The translations under genes were made by a program, and so were the position numbers. A stretch of 64,000 nucleotides of DNA, taken from Dactylis glomerata (lineage: Eukaryota > Streptophyta > Magnoliopsida > Poales > Poaceae). Where the stretch lies: contig QXEO01000734.1 of NCBI GenBank assembly GCA_007115705.1, positions 1,771,430 through 1,835,429 on the forward strand, given 5' to 3'. This document shows, piece after piece, positions 20,222 to 34,228 of the stretch. Every line of letters begins with the position of its first letter. The stretch's first letter is position 1. Under the pieces are notes generated by a model that saw only the letters and a program-made list of their open reading frames with translations, did not search any database and had not been told where the DNA came from.

Positions 20222-21403
20222 TGAAAGGGAATTTCCCTTATAAATGATATTATAGTGTTTATTGTAAAACTTGAGTTATTAACCTTGTACTCAAAGTGTT
20301 TTAGGGATTTTGGTTAATGCTCTAAGATTATTATCAACCCCTCAAATGTGAAAAGATTGAAGCTTGAAGACCTAGATTTTTGGTTGTGTAATTTAGGTCT
20401 CCGTACTGTTAAGAGGGGTTGCTCGGTGAAAAGTTGGGATGAAATCATTTTTGCACTAAGCATATTCTTGCACTCACTTTTCATCCTATGCAACTTGTTG
20501 GAGAGATCCACTCAAGAATCTATGTTGTTGGAGATTTTCTGGGCGGAGACTTCGGCCCTCAAGACCGGATACTCCAGTGGAAAACACCGGAGACTTGGTC
20601 CTGAGCCGAAGACTCCGACAGAGAATCTGGCCAACCCAACTTGGTTTGTCGACCAAGTGGTGCATGTCTCTGTTGTCGGTCTGGGGGCTTTTTAGACTTC
20701 GTCCAAAGACTCGACTCCGGAGACCACCAGAGACCCCGGGCCTTTTAGGCCAAAGACTCCGAGGTTAGTTGCGTGCAACGACTAGTTTTCTGAGAGGGGT
20801 ATAAATAGTCGCCTTCCAACTCTGGTGTAGACTGCGGCTTCCACTCTTTCTTCTCCTTTGTTGCAAATCTTGAAATCACTAGATCTCCCATTTTAGCCAC
20901 TAGAATTTGAAGCCATTTTACAATTCGATGGAGGAGACCTAGATTTGCACTTCCACCAAGGCGATTTAATTTCCCCCTTCATTTATTTGAGGGACTTGTT
21001 ACTCTTGGGTTCCCCGGAACCCTAGCCGAAATAAGCTGCCAAGGACACCGCTTAGTGGACCATGAACTCGCCTTTGTGGCTTGTTCACCAGAGAATAGAG
21101 TGAGCCTTTGTGGCGTTGTTGTCCTTTGTGGTACCACACCTCTCCAACGTAGACGTACGTCCCGTAACAAGGAAGAAACTACAGGAATACAAACTAGTGT
21201 CTCTTGTGTCTCCTCACGGTTATTTCTATCCTTTACTTGTATCTTTACTTGCTTGTTACTTGTTAGCTTGCTTGTCACTTTAGGTAAATTTACCTAGTAG
21301 CACATTTTGGAATTTACATTTCTTGTCTAGCCTTAATTTAAAAAAAGATATAAAAATTGGATAGCGCCTACTCAGCCCCCTAGTCGCTCACACGATCCTT
21401 TCA
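20222..21403 (+). repeat. Decayed solo Sirevirus LTR
   Basis: It starts TGAAAGGGAATTTCCC and ends CGATCCTTTCA, the same ends as the S1 LTR. It contains degenerate palindrome boxes (20540-20765, such as CGGAGACTTCGG), a TATA box (ggggtataaatag, 20797-20809) and a U5 region matching S1. No internal region adjoins it. The flanks gatat (20217-20221) and gttat (21404-21408) look like a target-site duplication with one mismatch, so it is probably a recombination product. It lies head-to-head with PFP-alpha. Confidence 0.85.
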
Positions 21404-21884
21404 GTTATGCTCATGTGGAATTCAATGGTGAAAGATAAGACCCAAACATATGGCTGATAGCATGCGCTAAAACCAGGAAGAGGTGAGTAGATGATCAAGG
21501 GGCACTGAAGCATAGAGGAGTTGTTATGCTAGTTGCCGAGAGTCGGGGTAGGAAAGATGGTGTGGGTGCATGTTGCTTTTGGTAGGGTTGGTAGGTTTCC
21601 CCTCTTTGGAAAGACCTACTTTAGATACTTCACCATGAGTAGCATCAATATTACAAGAACAAAGAAGTGACTTCCTCCTCCACAAACCTTAGCCATATCT
21701 TGATGGTGATTTTGCCTGATTAGGTGGTCCATACCGAGTTGTTGGTTCACATGTCAATAGTCCCAATTTCATCTTGAGTCAGAGACATAGTCAGGCCCCA
21801 AGATGCCCTAGACTTGGCCTAGGGCGTGGAGAGAAAATGCAAGCTTGATTGTAGCAACAGTTGCGTACTGTAGCTACAACCTAC
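21404..21884. other. Intergenic, nothing recognised
   Basis: About 480 bp between the solo LTR and Athila A, with no supported gene or repeat. Confidence 0.5.
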
Positions 21885-23606
21885 TGATACGTCTCCAACG
21901 TATCCATAATTTTTGATGCTCCATGCTTGTTTTTACACCATTTGTTTAGTATTTCGTTACACTTCGTGGCATTTTTATGCATTTTCCGGAACTAACCTAT
22001 TAACGAGATACCACAGTGCTAGTTCCCTGTTTTCTGCTGTTTTTGTGTTTCAGAAAAGTTACACAGGAAATATTCTCGGAATTGGACGAAACCAAAGCTA
22101 GTCATCCAGATATTTCACGGAGCTTCCAGGACACCGAAGAGGAGATGGAGCCGGACTAGAGGGCGGCCACACCATAGGGTGGCGCGGCCTAGGGCTGGCC
22201 CGCGCCCCTGGTGGTGTGGGCCCCCTGGTCCACTTCTGATGATGCCCCTTCACCTATAAAGACCCCCCGACGGGAAAAACCTAAAGACCCGATCACTTTT
22301 CCAGAACACATCGCGATCCGCCGCCGCCGTTGAGCCGAAGATCGGGAGGGTCCAGAAGCTCTTCCCGGCACCCTGCCGGAGAGGGGAATCGCCACCGGAG
22401 GTCTTCTTCATCACCATGCTTGCCTCCAGCGCGATGAGTGAGTAGTCTACCTTGGACTATGGGTCCATAGCAGTAGCTAGATGGTTGTCTTCTCCACCAT
22501 GTGCTTCATGTTTAGATCTCGTGAGCTGCCTTATATGATCGAGATCACCGTTATGTAATTCTACATGTTGTGTTTGTTGGGATCCGATGAATATTGGTGT
22601 TATGATTGAGTTGATGTACTGAATTTTATCTTATGTTATCTCTATGTTGTTTATGATCTTGCATGCTCTCCGTTGTTAGTAGCTATCTTGGCCAAGTAGT
22701 TGCTAGTGACTCCAAGAGGGGGTATTTATGCTCGATAGTGGGTTCATGCCTCTATTTAATCTGGGGGAGTGATAGAAATCTCTAAGGTTGTAGATGTGCT
22801 GTTGCTACTAGGGGAAAAACAACATGCATATGTTCAAGGGCATATGCTTTGTTTACATTACACACTTTGCTTAATGCAATTATCTGTTGTTCGCAACTTA
22901 ATACTTGTGGAGTTCTTGGATTGATTCGCCACAAGTGGATTATTAGTCATAGATGCAGTTAGATGGCGGTCTATGTATCTTGTTGTAATGCCCAGAGTAA
23001 ATCTCATAGTGATCCTCTCGACATATGCACGTTGTCTTTATTCTATCAATTGCCCAACTGTAATTTGTTTACCCAGCATGTGTTATTTTATCTTATAGAG
23101 AGACACCACTAGTGAACTATGGACCCCGGTCATATTTCCTTTATATTGCTATCACCTGTTTACTTTACTCACACTGTTTACTTTACTCGCATATTATCAT
23201 CACTTTCCACTCGATACGCTCATACCCTTTGTTTCAAGCAAACCGGTGAGATTGACGACCTCATCGTAAGTTGGGAACAAAGTATTTGGTTGTGTTGTGT
23301 GCAGGTTCCACGTTGCTACTGGTTGAAGATGCGCTAACAAGTTATCGTTAACAGCACCCTTGTTAGAGCATCACGCAGCTAGTGGGCATCACCTTTAGTC
23401 GTTTGTCATCCTCCTACTGGATTGATTACCTTGGTTTTATAACTGAGGGAAAACTTGCTGCTATCTTCATCAAAACCTTCTCTTGGGGTTTTCTAACTGG
23501 CTGGTCATTTATTACACATTCCCACGTCAACTTGGTCGCAGAAGTTTCTGTCGCCGTTGTCGTGTATTAAAGAAGAAGCTTTCACACCATCATCACCGCT
23601 CCATCA
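21885..23606 (+). repeat. Athila A 5' LTR
   Basis: About 1.72 kb, starting TGATACGTCTCC and ending near ccatca. It contains a GC-rich imperfect inverted repeat (about 22167-22219) followed by a TATA-like cctataaagacc (22252-22263). The first 840 bp match 37158-37977. Confidence 0.85.
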
Positions 23607-23616
23607 ACAAGTTTTC

Positions 23617-23634
23617 TGGCGCCGTTGCCGGGGA
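23617..23634 (+). other. Athila A primer binding site
   Basis: TGGCGCCGTTGCCGGGGA is the PBS typical of Athila-type elements, complementary to the 3' end of tRNA-Asp. It starts about 10 bases after the LTR. Confidence 0.8.
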
Positions 23635-24162
23635 GGAAAGAAGACTTCTGCAAGGGGAGTTTTTGCACGCACATCCTTTACTTTGTTTTAAGTTTTGCTT
23701 TACTTTATTTTTACTTGCATCGTTTTATCAAAAAACCCAAAAAAAATTAGAATCCTTTGTAGTTGTTTTTACTTGTCTACTTTTAGTTTGCTAGAATGGC
23801 TACTCCTGAAAACACCAAGTTATGTGACTTTACTAGCACGAATAATAGTGATTTTATCTGCACTCCTATTGTGCCACCTGCTCCTGCTGCAAATTTTTAT
23901 GAGATTAAGCCTGCTTTGTTGAACCTTGTTATGAAAGAGCAATTTTCTGGTGCTAGTACTGATGATGCTGCAGCTCATCTCAACAATTTTGTTGAGCTAT
24001 GTGAGATGCAAAAGTATGAGAATGTTGATGGTGATATTATTAAGCTTAAGTTGTTTCCTTTTTCTTTGAGAGGAAAAGCTAAGGATTGGTTGCTTTCTTT
24101 GCCTAAAAATAGTATTGATTCATGGGCTAAGTGTAAGGATGCTTTTATTGGTAGATACTATC

Positions 24163-25857
24163 TGAAGGGAATATGCCCGAGAGGCAATAATAAAGTGGTT
24201 GTTATCATATTCCATGTTTATGATAAATGTTTATTTCTCATGCTAGAATTGTATTAATTGGAAACATTAATACTTGTGTGATTAATAAACTAAAAAGTTT
24301 CCTAGTAAAGCCTCTCTTTCATACTAGCTCATTGATTAACTGATGATCAAGGTTTCCTGATCATGAACATTGGATGTTGTTAATAACGGGGTCATATCAT
24401 TAGAAGAATGATGTGATGAACACTCACACCCATAGTAAGAATAGCAATACGATTAAGTCATCAAGTTCACTGTTATATCAAACTCATACGAAATAGTTCT
24501 AATCCTCAGACCATGAGATCATGTTAATCACTGATACCGGAAGAGTGCTTTGATGATATCAAACGTCACACCATTACAGGGTGATTATAAAGGTTGATTT
24601 GAGTATTCTGAAAGTATTAGTTGAGGCTCATGGATCAAGAGTGGAATTTGTCCGACCCGATGACGGGAAGATATTCTCTGGGCCCTTCTCGGTGATATTG
24701 CATTGGAATCGCTTGCAAGCATGTGACTAGGTCATGGGAATGCATTATCACGGAACGAGTAAAGAGACTTGTCGGGAACGAGATCGAACTAGGTATAGTT
24801 GATACCAAATGATCGGATCTCGGACAAGTAATAATATCACGAGACAAAAGGAATTAACTATGTTCGTTAAAGGTTCACACGATCACTAGATTCATCGTTG
24901 AGTAAGTGGGAGTCGTCATGGATTTCTAGATCCCGCTGATGAATATTGATCGGAGAGGAGTCTCGATCATGTCCACGTTATTCACGAACCGTAGGGTGAC
25001 ACACTTAAGGTTCGTCGTCGTTTTTGAGTGGATACGATACTCCGATCGAATTACAGGACAGCATGAGGATTGTTTCAGAAAAGCACCGAAACTGTTTCGG
25101 TATATCAAAATAACTCAAGGGAGTATTTGTTAATGTTTGTTAATTGATTGAATTAACAAATATTAAAGAAATAAAAATGTTTTATTAAATTAATTAGTAT
25201 GAATTTAATTAGCATGAATGTCATGCAAAATTAAATGGGGGGTTACCTCATATTGATGAGGGGGTTACCACCATGAAGAGGGGGTTACCACAATGAAGAG
25301 GACCATGAAGAGGAGGAGAGCCTCCTTGGCCGGCCACCCCTTGAGGGCTGCCCATCCTCTCCTATAAAAGGCCCCCCTCTCATCCATGTTCATGCAAGCT
25401 TGATCCTTTCCCTCTCCCGCAAAGTTGCTACCCCAAATCTGTCTTGGCTTAGCGAAGCTCTGCCGGATTGTTAGTTCGAGTTTCACACACTTGGAGAAGT
25501 GAGTGTTGGAGTGTCCAGCGGATCCCTTCTTCCGCTGCCCCGCTGGACCGAGGGCGTGGAGGAGTCGACGACGAGCTGTACGTGTGACCGAGCACGGGGG
25601 GCGCTGCTGATTGTGGCGCCGTGTACATGATCTCGTGATCGTCAAGTGAACCACTACGTCGACTACGTCAAGTGAATGACTACGTATACTACGTGCGTCT
25701 TCCTCGACTCTCCATCGGCAACGTTTATGCGGGAACGTAATCCCCGCTACCGGTCTTTGAGGGTTAGTCTCCGTTGCTACCATCTTGTAGATGTTCTTGG
25801 CTAGTTTATGTGTTCATGCGTAGGAAAATTTTTGTTTTCTATGCTACGAACCCATCA
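24163..25857 (+). repeat. C1 5' LTR
   Basis: 1,695 bp, TGAAGGGAAT to acccatca. A TATA-like ctataaaagg lies at 25361-25370. Confidence 0.92.
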
Positions 25858-28800
25858 GTGGTATCAGAGCCATCTCTATGCGTAGTTGGTATGCACGATT
25901 AGAACACATGTGGATGTGGGCGTTGATGAACATGTTATTGCAATTTTTTGTATTTTGGATCATAGTGGCATAGTGGGATTGAAGCTGCCCGAGACTAACC
26001 TTACGTGACCGTGTTCACGAGACTTGTCCCACACTTGACATGCTTCGGCATATGTGGCTTTGCGGGTGCACGTTTTTTCCACTATAGTTATGATCTATTT
26101 TACAAAGAGTTGTTAATAATATTTTATCACCGTTGTGGTTACATGTTCGTAGGTAAGAACGGTTCTTCCTAGAAAGCCCCAAACCACATAAAATATGCAA
26201 GACAAATTAGAAACGTCTAACTTGTTTTTGCGGGACATGTGATGTGATATGGTTGTCTTTACATTTAAATGGCCTGCGTGCCGAATATATATATCCAAGT
26301 GATATATATATTATAATGGAGGAAGACAACCAAGGTGGCGCGCCATGGACCTTGGAGCTACGCCGGTGGAATGATGGAGATTATGCCATAACGCACAAGA
26401 TGGAGATCGAATGCGTGAAGGACCATATCATATCACATTATATATATATGTGATGTTTATCCTTTTATGCATCTTATTTTGCTTAGATTTAATCACGCGG
26501 TAGCATTATAAGATGATCCCTCTCACATAAATATCAAGATAAAATGTGTTCTTCCATAGCATGCACCGTCAAGAAAGTTCGTCGTTTCGAGACACCACGT
26601 GATGATCGGGTGTGACAGACTCTACGTTCACATACGATGGGTGTAAGACATTTTTACACACGCGAGTGCTATGGTTCTACTTAGCGAGCCTAGCATGTAC
26701 AGATATGGCCTCGGAATACGAACCAAAAGGTTAAGCATGAGTCATATGGTTGATATGATGAACATGGTGATGTTCGCCTTTAAAACTATGCCTTGCACGT
26801 GATGATCGGTTGCGGTATAGTGAATTTGGTTCGTGTAATCACTTAAGAAAACTAAGAGGGATGTTGTTTTTAAGTGGGAGCTCACTTATTAATTTTGAAT
26901 TATAGAACTCAATTTATCATGAACTAAATCAAAGTGAATTTGCATAGTTTGTTGTAGTTATTGGCATCCGTTTACTACCTTGCGATTAGCTATAATTGAG
27001 ATAATAGAACTATATAATTCTGGATGTTAACTTTACGAACTGGTATCGTATTGTTTGAATGTCAATCTAAAGTTTAAAGTCCTATTGCAAACTTTTAGCA
27101 AACCTTGGTTACTTGATAAAATTTAATAAGTAGTATTAAATCAATAGTAACAATTCCAGTGTCAGTATGTAAGTATCACACTTGCCTCCATGATCCTTGA
27201 TATTCAAAAGTTGTTTTTAGTATCAAGGTTATCTAGGAGCTGAAAGAATTGTTTCATAAACTATCATATGTGGAAGATATTTTGATATCTGAAACAATGT
27301 TTGGTTGCAATGTGATAGAGTATAATTTAGTAAGACACATGTTCTCATATTGTATGAGAATTTGTGAAGATTGGAGACGCTAGGCGTCCAGATCTCCTAA
27401 AAAGGTTTTGGGAACTAACATTATACTCACAATTCGTCCTCATGAGCTATAGTAGTTTGATCATGAAAGTTGTCATGATAGGATGAATGGAAGATGTAGG
27501 TAAAATGTTTACTACACTAAAAGATTACTAAAGAATGGAATTTGGAAGAATGCCAAATATTTGATAATGGTGATCTACTTCAAAGTGCGAGTCCAAGGAT
27601 ATTAGTGTTTGACTAATCATGCCTTGAACTATGTGCCATGTGTATGGCGCCACTATTGATGTTGATAGATTCTTCTAGACGAAAAATAATTGCTAAAAGA
27701 GAATCCAAAATTTATTCTGGCGGAAAAGAAAAGACTGGAAATGTCCAGCTCAGGTATATAGAAGATATACATATTATGGCTGTATTCGTTGCTTGTTAAA
27801 ACAATGTGGTTCTTGGGTATTTGATACTAAATTGGTTGGTATAAACTGTCATACAGAACAACGCAATACAAGAACTACAATGGCCTAATTAACTAGCAAA
27901 TGAATATCGGATGATTCTCATCGAAAACAAATAAAGTGTTATTGTGTTTCGTTGGAATTAAACCTAGCCTTCAAGATTTGTTTGAATAATTGTTATTTTG
28001 TTCTGGTATTATGAGAACAATGGTTGTTCAAATTATTACCGTATTCATAAAAGATGAATGAACGCTTATCTTGTTGGAGAAATCACATCCATAACACTGA
28101 TGCTAAAAGTGTCTCAAGACAAATGATTAGAAGATCACTTATGAGTGACACCACCGTTTAAATCATATTGGAAAGTAAACATGAAGAAACTCCATGTTGA
28201 TGGAATTTTTGAGTCCTTTTGATTTTGAATCAATTGACACTTGTGAAAATTTCCTAGAGATGATTAAAACTCCGTTTGTAGGCCAAAGAAGAACGGACGA
28301 CTAACTTATTGGATATTGTACATGTTGATGTATATAGTCCATTATGTGTAGCCGTGTGTGGTGAATTCTTGAACTTCAATTACTTTAACCGATGATTTGA
28401 GTAGATATATGTGTATATTTACTTGATAAGAAAGAAGCATGAAATATTTGAAAAATGTTCAAAGTATTTCTAGATGAAGTGGAAAATCATTGTAACAAGA
28501 GAATAAAGAATTTATGATTTGATCAAAAAGGAAGATATTTGAGTTACAAGTTTAGCAAACACCTAAAAGTTGAGGAATCGTTCCATAGACTTGTATTTCC
28601 TGAAACGCCATAGGAGTATGGAGTGTTCGAGAGATGAGATCAAACTTTGTTTGACATCGTTGGATCAAAGGTGTCATCTATAAAACTGCCATTATATTTT
28701 AAGGATAAAGCTTTAGAGACTACCGTTTTTACACTGAAAAGAGCGTCATCGTGATCCATTGAAATGACACCATATGAGATATGGCATGGGATAAAACCCA

Positions 28801-30780
28801 AGTTGTCTTTTCTAAAATTTTGGTATGCTATGCATATGTAAAATGTTTACAACAAAAGTTGGATAAATACATCTTTGTAGGTTATCCCAAAGTAAATGTT
28901 GGGTATTCCTCCAGAACACCTAAGACAAAAGTGTTTGTCGCTGAAAACGTCAAGTTTCTTGAGAAGGAATTTTTCGCAAAAAGTCAAGTGGGAGGACAAT
29001 AGAACTTTGATTGGGTTATTGAACCTAAGCTATATGTGCTGAGTAGCGCAGCGCTGGAAAGTGTCTCGAAGGCGGCCACAATGCGCATGGCTGTTATACC
29101 TCAAAGGTTGTGGTCGCATAGATCTAAATTCCTATTGAACCGTGTGAGTCGGGTAACAATCAAATAGTTAGATTTGAGAATAGATCATTATTGTTTGACA
29201 ATGATGAACCGACTACATGCAAAGAAGCAATGATGGGCCCTGACTCTGTCAAATGGCTAAAAGCCATAAAATCCATGATAGTTCCATACACGAGAAACCA
29301 AGTTTATGAACTTGGAAGACCCTCAAAAGGCATGAAGCCTAGTGAACGTGTTAGGATCTATAAAGACAGACATGGATGTTTAACATCTATGAAATAGTCG
29401 ACACATCGTTAAAAGAGTTTACGATTGTGTTCAAGGAGTTGACTGTGACAAGATTTGATCTTTCATAGAGATATTTTGTCTGGACGGATTACTGTAGCAA
29501 CCACTACATATGCCAAGTTTGGTATATGTTAGTTGAACAAACAAGACAACATTCTTCTAATAGAATGGTTACCTAGGACATGTACATGACATGGTCCAAT
29601 GGGTTTTGTAAATTCAAAGGATGCTAAAAGGCATGCAAACTTCAATGGTTGAAGTAAGCATCGCGGAGTTGGAATATTCACCGTGATGAAATAATTAAAA
29701 GGTTTAGTTTCATCAGATACGATGAATATGCTTGCATTTGCAAGAAATTAAGTGGGAGCGTTGAGACATATTTTCAGTACATTATGTAGAAGACATATTG
29801 TTAATTGGAAATGATGTATCTTTTATTGACATAGATTAAGAATTTCATTAAAATTAGATTTCAATGAAAGACTTAGGCAAAACCAAAATATTGGGTCTCG
29901 ATGTCTATGTAGATAGATCGAGGTGCCAATATGGTTGTGCCAAAGTACATAGATGAAATATTGAATGAAGTTCAATATGGAAACAACGAGAAAAGTTCTT
30001 GCCACATGGAAGAGGTTGAAACAAGATCCAGGTGTTTTTGACACTTGATGAGTGAAGACACATGAATGATTTGATCAATCATGTATTCCGTGATATGTAT
30101 ATATCCAGATATGTCCTATGCTCTAAATGTTATGAGCATATACCAGAGTGAAAAATGTCATAAGATGATCACTGGACAATAGTAAGGATGTCCTTATGTA
30201 CGTTGGAAGGACTAAGGATATATATTATGTATGACAAAGTGACACATAGTTCATTGTAAAGTGTTACATTGATACTAAGTTTGTCACAAGATACAAATTA
30301 AGTTTATCTCAATTTTAGCTATATGTTTAGGTGGCACAATGTAATGGAAGGAAGTTCCATGGTGGATTTGGATGAGTTCCAAAGTTAAGACATTGTGATG
30401 GATTCTACAACAAAGGTTGAGTATATGGCTGCTTTAGAAGTAGCAAAGGAGGGCATTTGTGTCAAGAAGTTTGTTATCAAACTAGGTGTAGTTCCAAGAT
30501 GGCTATTACTATGAAGATCTATTGTGCAACAATAGTGACAACATGATTTTAGCTAAAAGGAACTAAGGTCTCACGTAAGGACCAAATTTATACCCAACTG
30601 TCTCATTTGAGAATGAGTGATGCGTAGAGACGCAAACACATGCAAATACACACAGAACTGAAAGTGTCAGATCCGGAGATCAGATTAACCACTGCAACGC
30701 GTATGGATAACACGTGAATGCCATAAGTGTTATATACGCAAGTATCAACTAGATTATTGACTCTAGTGCAAGTGGGAGAC
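25858..30780 (+). pseudogene. C1 decayed gag-pol region
   Basis: There is no long open frame. Scattered remnants place it as Copia: an integrase C-terminal segment (28781-29002) with DKYIFVGYPK and VFVAENVKFLEKEF, the start of the RT domain (29191-29397) with EPTTCKEAMMGPDS, and RNase H-like traces near 30340-30540. It carries many stops and frameshifts, so the copy depends on other elements or is dead. Confidence 0.82.
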
Positions 30781-32472
30781 TGAAGGGAATATGCCCGAGA
30801 GGCAATAATAAAGTAGTTATTATCATATTCCATATTTATGATAAATGTTTATTTCTCATGCTATAATTGTATTAATCGGAAACATTAATACTTGTGTGAT
30901 TAATAAACTAAAAAGGTTCCTAGTAAAGCCTCTCTTTCATACTAGCTCGTTGATTAACTGATGATCAAGGTTTCCTGATCATGAACATTGGATGTTGTTA
31001 ATAACGGGGTCATATCATTAGAAGAATGATGTGATGAACACTCACACCCATAGTAAGAATAGCAATACGATTAAGTCATCAAGTTCATTGCTATATCAAA
31101 CTCATACGAAATAGTTCTAATCCTCAGACCATGAGATCATGTTAATCACTGATACCAGAAGAGTGCTTTGATGATATCAAATGTCACACCGTTACAGGGT
31201 GATTATAAAGGTTGATTTGGGTATTCTAAAAGTATTAGTTGAGGCTCATGGATCAAGAGTGGAATTTGTCCGACCCGATGACGGGAAGATATTCTCTGGG
31301 CCCTTCTTGGTGATATTGCATTGGAATCGCTTGCAAGCATGTGACTAGGTCACGGGAATGCATTATCACGGAACGAGTAAAGAGACTTGTCGGGAACGAG
31401 ATCGAACTAGGTATAGTTGATACCAAATGATCGGATCTCGGACAAGTAATAATATCACGAGACAAAAGGAATTAACTATGTTCATTAAAGGTTCACACGA
31501 TCACTAGATTCATCGTTGAGTAAGTGGGAGTCGTCATGGCTTTCCAGATCCCGCTGATGATTATTGATCGGAGAGGAGTCTCGATCATGTCCACGTTATT
31601 CATGAACCATAGGGTGACACACTTAAGGTTCGCCGTCGTTTTTGAGTGGATACGATACTCCGATCGAATTACAGGACAGCATGAGGGTTGTTTCAGAAAA
31701 GCACCGAAACTATTTCGATATATCGAAATAACTCAAGGGGGTATTTGTTAATGTTTGTTAATTGATTGAATTAACAAATATTAAAGAAATAAAAATGTTT
31801 TATTAAATCAATTAGTATGAATTTAATTAGCATGAATGTCATGCAAAATTAAATGGGGGTTACCTCATGTTGATGAGGGGGTTACCACCATGAAGAGGGG
31901 GTTACCACAATGAAGAGGACCATGAAGAGGAGGAGAGCCTCCTTGGTCGACCACCCCTTGAGGGCTGCCCATCCTCTCCTATAAAAGGCCCCCTCTCCTC
32001 CATGTTCATGCAAGCTTGATCCTTCCCCTCTCCCGCAAAGTTGCTGCCCCAAATCCGTCTTGGCTTAGCGAAGCTCTGCCGGATTGTTAGTTCGAGTTTC
32101 ACACACTTGGAGAAGTGAGTGTTGGAGTGTCCAGCAGATCCCTTCTTCCGCTGCCCCGCTGGACCGAGGGCGTGGAGGAGTCAACGACGAGCCGTACGTG
32201 TGACCGAGCACGGGGGCGCTGCCGGTTGTGGCGCCGTGTACACGATCTCGTGATCGTCAAGTGAACCACTACGTCGACTACATCAAGTGAACAACTACAT
32301 CGACTACATGCGTCTTCCTCGACTCTCCATCAGCAACGTTTGTGCGGGAACGTAATCCCCGCTACCGGTCTTCGAGGGTTAGTCTCCGTTGCTACCATCT
32401 TGTAGATGTTCTTGGCTAGTTTATGTGTTCATGCGTAGGAATTTTTTTGTTTTCTATGCTACGAACCCATCA
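30781..32472 (+). repeat. C1 3' LTR
   Basis: 1,692 bp, the same ends as the 5' LTR, preceded by a purine tract (30771-30780). Confidence 0.92.
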
Positions 32473-34228
32473 CTATCCTCCTGCTAAGATTATAGCTTTG
32501 CGTAGCAATATTATAAAGTTTAGTCAGTTTGATAATGAACATGTTGCTCAAGCTTGGGAAAGAATAAAATCTATGATAAAGAATTGTCCCACTCATGGAC
32601 TGACTACTTGGATGATTATTCAAACTTTTTATGTAGGACTGAATTTTTCTTCGAGGAACCTACTTGATTCAGCTGCTGGAGGCACTTTTATGTCCCTTAC
32701 CTTGGGCGCCGCAACAAAGCTTCTCGACAATATGATGGTAAATTACTCTGAATGGCACACCGAGAGAGCTCCACAAGGTAAGAAGGTAAATTTTGTTGAG
32801 GAAACTTCTTCCTTGAGTGATAAGATTGATGCTATTATGCTTATGCTTTCTAATGATAGGACTCATGTAGATCCTAATAATGTTCCTTTGGCCTCTTTGG
32901 TTGCTTAAGAAGAGCATGTTGATGTAAGCTTCATTAGAAATAATAATTTCAACAACAATGCTTATAGGAACAATTTTGTTAGTAACAATTATAGGGGGTT
33001 TCCTTCTAATGGTGATAATAGCTATCTTGGTAGACCTAAAATGCCTAGTGAAGAAAGAATTTTTGAACTTGAAAAGGCTACCAAGAATTTTATGCAGGAG
33101 CAATATGAGCAGAATAGGGCTTTCACCAAGACTATGGAGGAGCAATCAGCTCTGCTGAGGACTATTAGTCATCAACTTGAAAATTTAAACAAGGCTATTC
33201 CTGAGTTGCAAGCTAAGGTTTCCAAAGCTAAAACCGATATTTCATCTTTGTCTAATGTGCAATCTTCTTTGGTTAATAGAATGTCTGCTAAGCCTGATCC
33301 TTTTGCTACTGCTAATGCTATCCAAGTTAGAATTGATGAAAATGTTAGGATGCTAGCAGAATTGCATGCCAGGTGGAAAAGAGAAGATGAGATGGCTAGG
33401 AAGATGAAGGTATGTACCATTACTACCTCTAATGATGTTATTCCTAATGCTAGCAATCCTCTTACTTTGATTGGTGTAGAGAAAACTACCACTCCTTGTG
33501 TTAAAAAGCCCAAAATAGCTAAAACTTTTTCTCAAAAGAGTGCTGAAATTTTTCGGAGTGTAGGAGATGATAGCTCTATTTCCTTTAATGATTTTGATGA
33601 TGATGGCTGCAATATATCTGAAGTTATTTTGTTCTTACAAAAGCTTGCTTTGACTCCCAATGCTAGTTCTTTAAATGTTGCTTTTACTAAGCATATTACC
33701 AATGCTCTTATGAAAATTAGGGATGAAAAGTTGAAGCAAAAAGCTTCTATTCCCAAGAAGTTAGAAGATGGTTGATAACCCATCATTGATATGCATGTTA
33801 ATGGTTTTGATTGCCATGCTTTATGTGATCTAGGTTCTAGTATTTCTATTATGCCTAGAAAGATTTATGACATGCTTGATTTATCACCGCTTGAAAAGTG
33901 TTATTATGATGTTCCTATTGCTGATGTTGCTAAGAAGAAACCTTTGGGAAGGATTAATGATGTTCTTATTATGGTTAACAATAACCTTGTTCCCGTTGAT
34001 TTTCTTGTCATGGATGTTGAATGCAATGCTTCATGTCCTATTATTTTGGGAAGACCTTTTCTTCGAACTGTAGGTGCCATCATTGATATGAGGGAAGGCA
34101 CTATCAAATATCAATTTCCACTCAAGAAAGGTATGGAACACTTCCCTAGAAAGAGAAAGAAATTGCTTTTTGACTCTATTCTTAGAGCACATTATGAGCT
34201 TGATGTTTCATCACTTGATATTACTTGA

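Larger units (their letters stand above)
24163..32472 (+). mobile_element. Copia C1, BARE/Angela-like, complete with a target-site duplication
   Basis: 8,310 bp with 5' LTR 24163-25857, PBS tggtatcagagcc right after it, a decayed internal region, a purine tract (agtgggagac) and 3' LTR 30781-32472. The target-site duplication is ctatc (24158-24162 and 32473-32477), inside the gag of Athila A. The LTR start TGAAGGGAATATGCCCGAGAGGC, the 1.7 kb LTR and the 8.3 kb total length resemble the BARE/WIS/Angela group. The LTRs differ at roughly 3% of positions in the first kilobase. Confidence 0.93.
23796..34228 (+). pseudogene. gag: Athila A gag-protease, split by a Copia insertion and stop codons
   Basis: The ATG is at 23796. 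The gag domain (FSGASTDDAAAHLNNF, then LRGKAKDWL and KDAFIGRYY) runs to 24162, where Copia C1 interrupts it, and resumes at 32478 in the same frame. Nonsense codons follow at 32906-32908 (TAA), 33773-33775 (TGA) and 33776-33778 (TAA), with no frameshift. The gag C-terminus (33041-33772) is helical. The protease (about 33780-34100) has the DLGSS active-site motif and ILGRPFLRT, as usual for Athila. The frame ends at 34228. It would once have made the capsid and processed it. It is now dead. Confidence 0.88.

Noticed and set aside
23119..23337. Short frames in the Athila A 5' LTR as small genes
   Set aside because: Inside an LTR, no conservation or domain.
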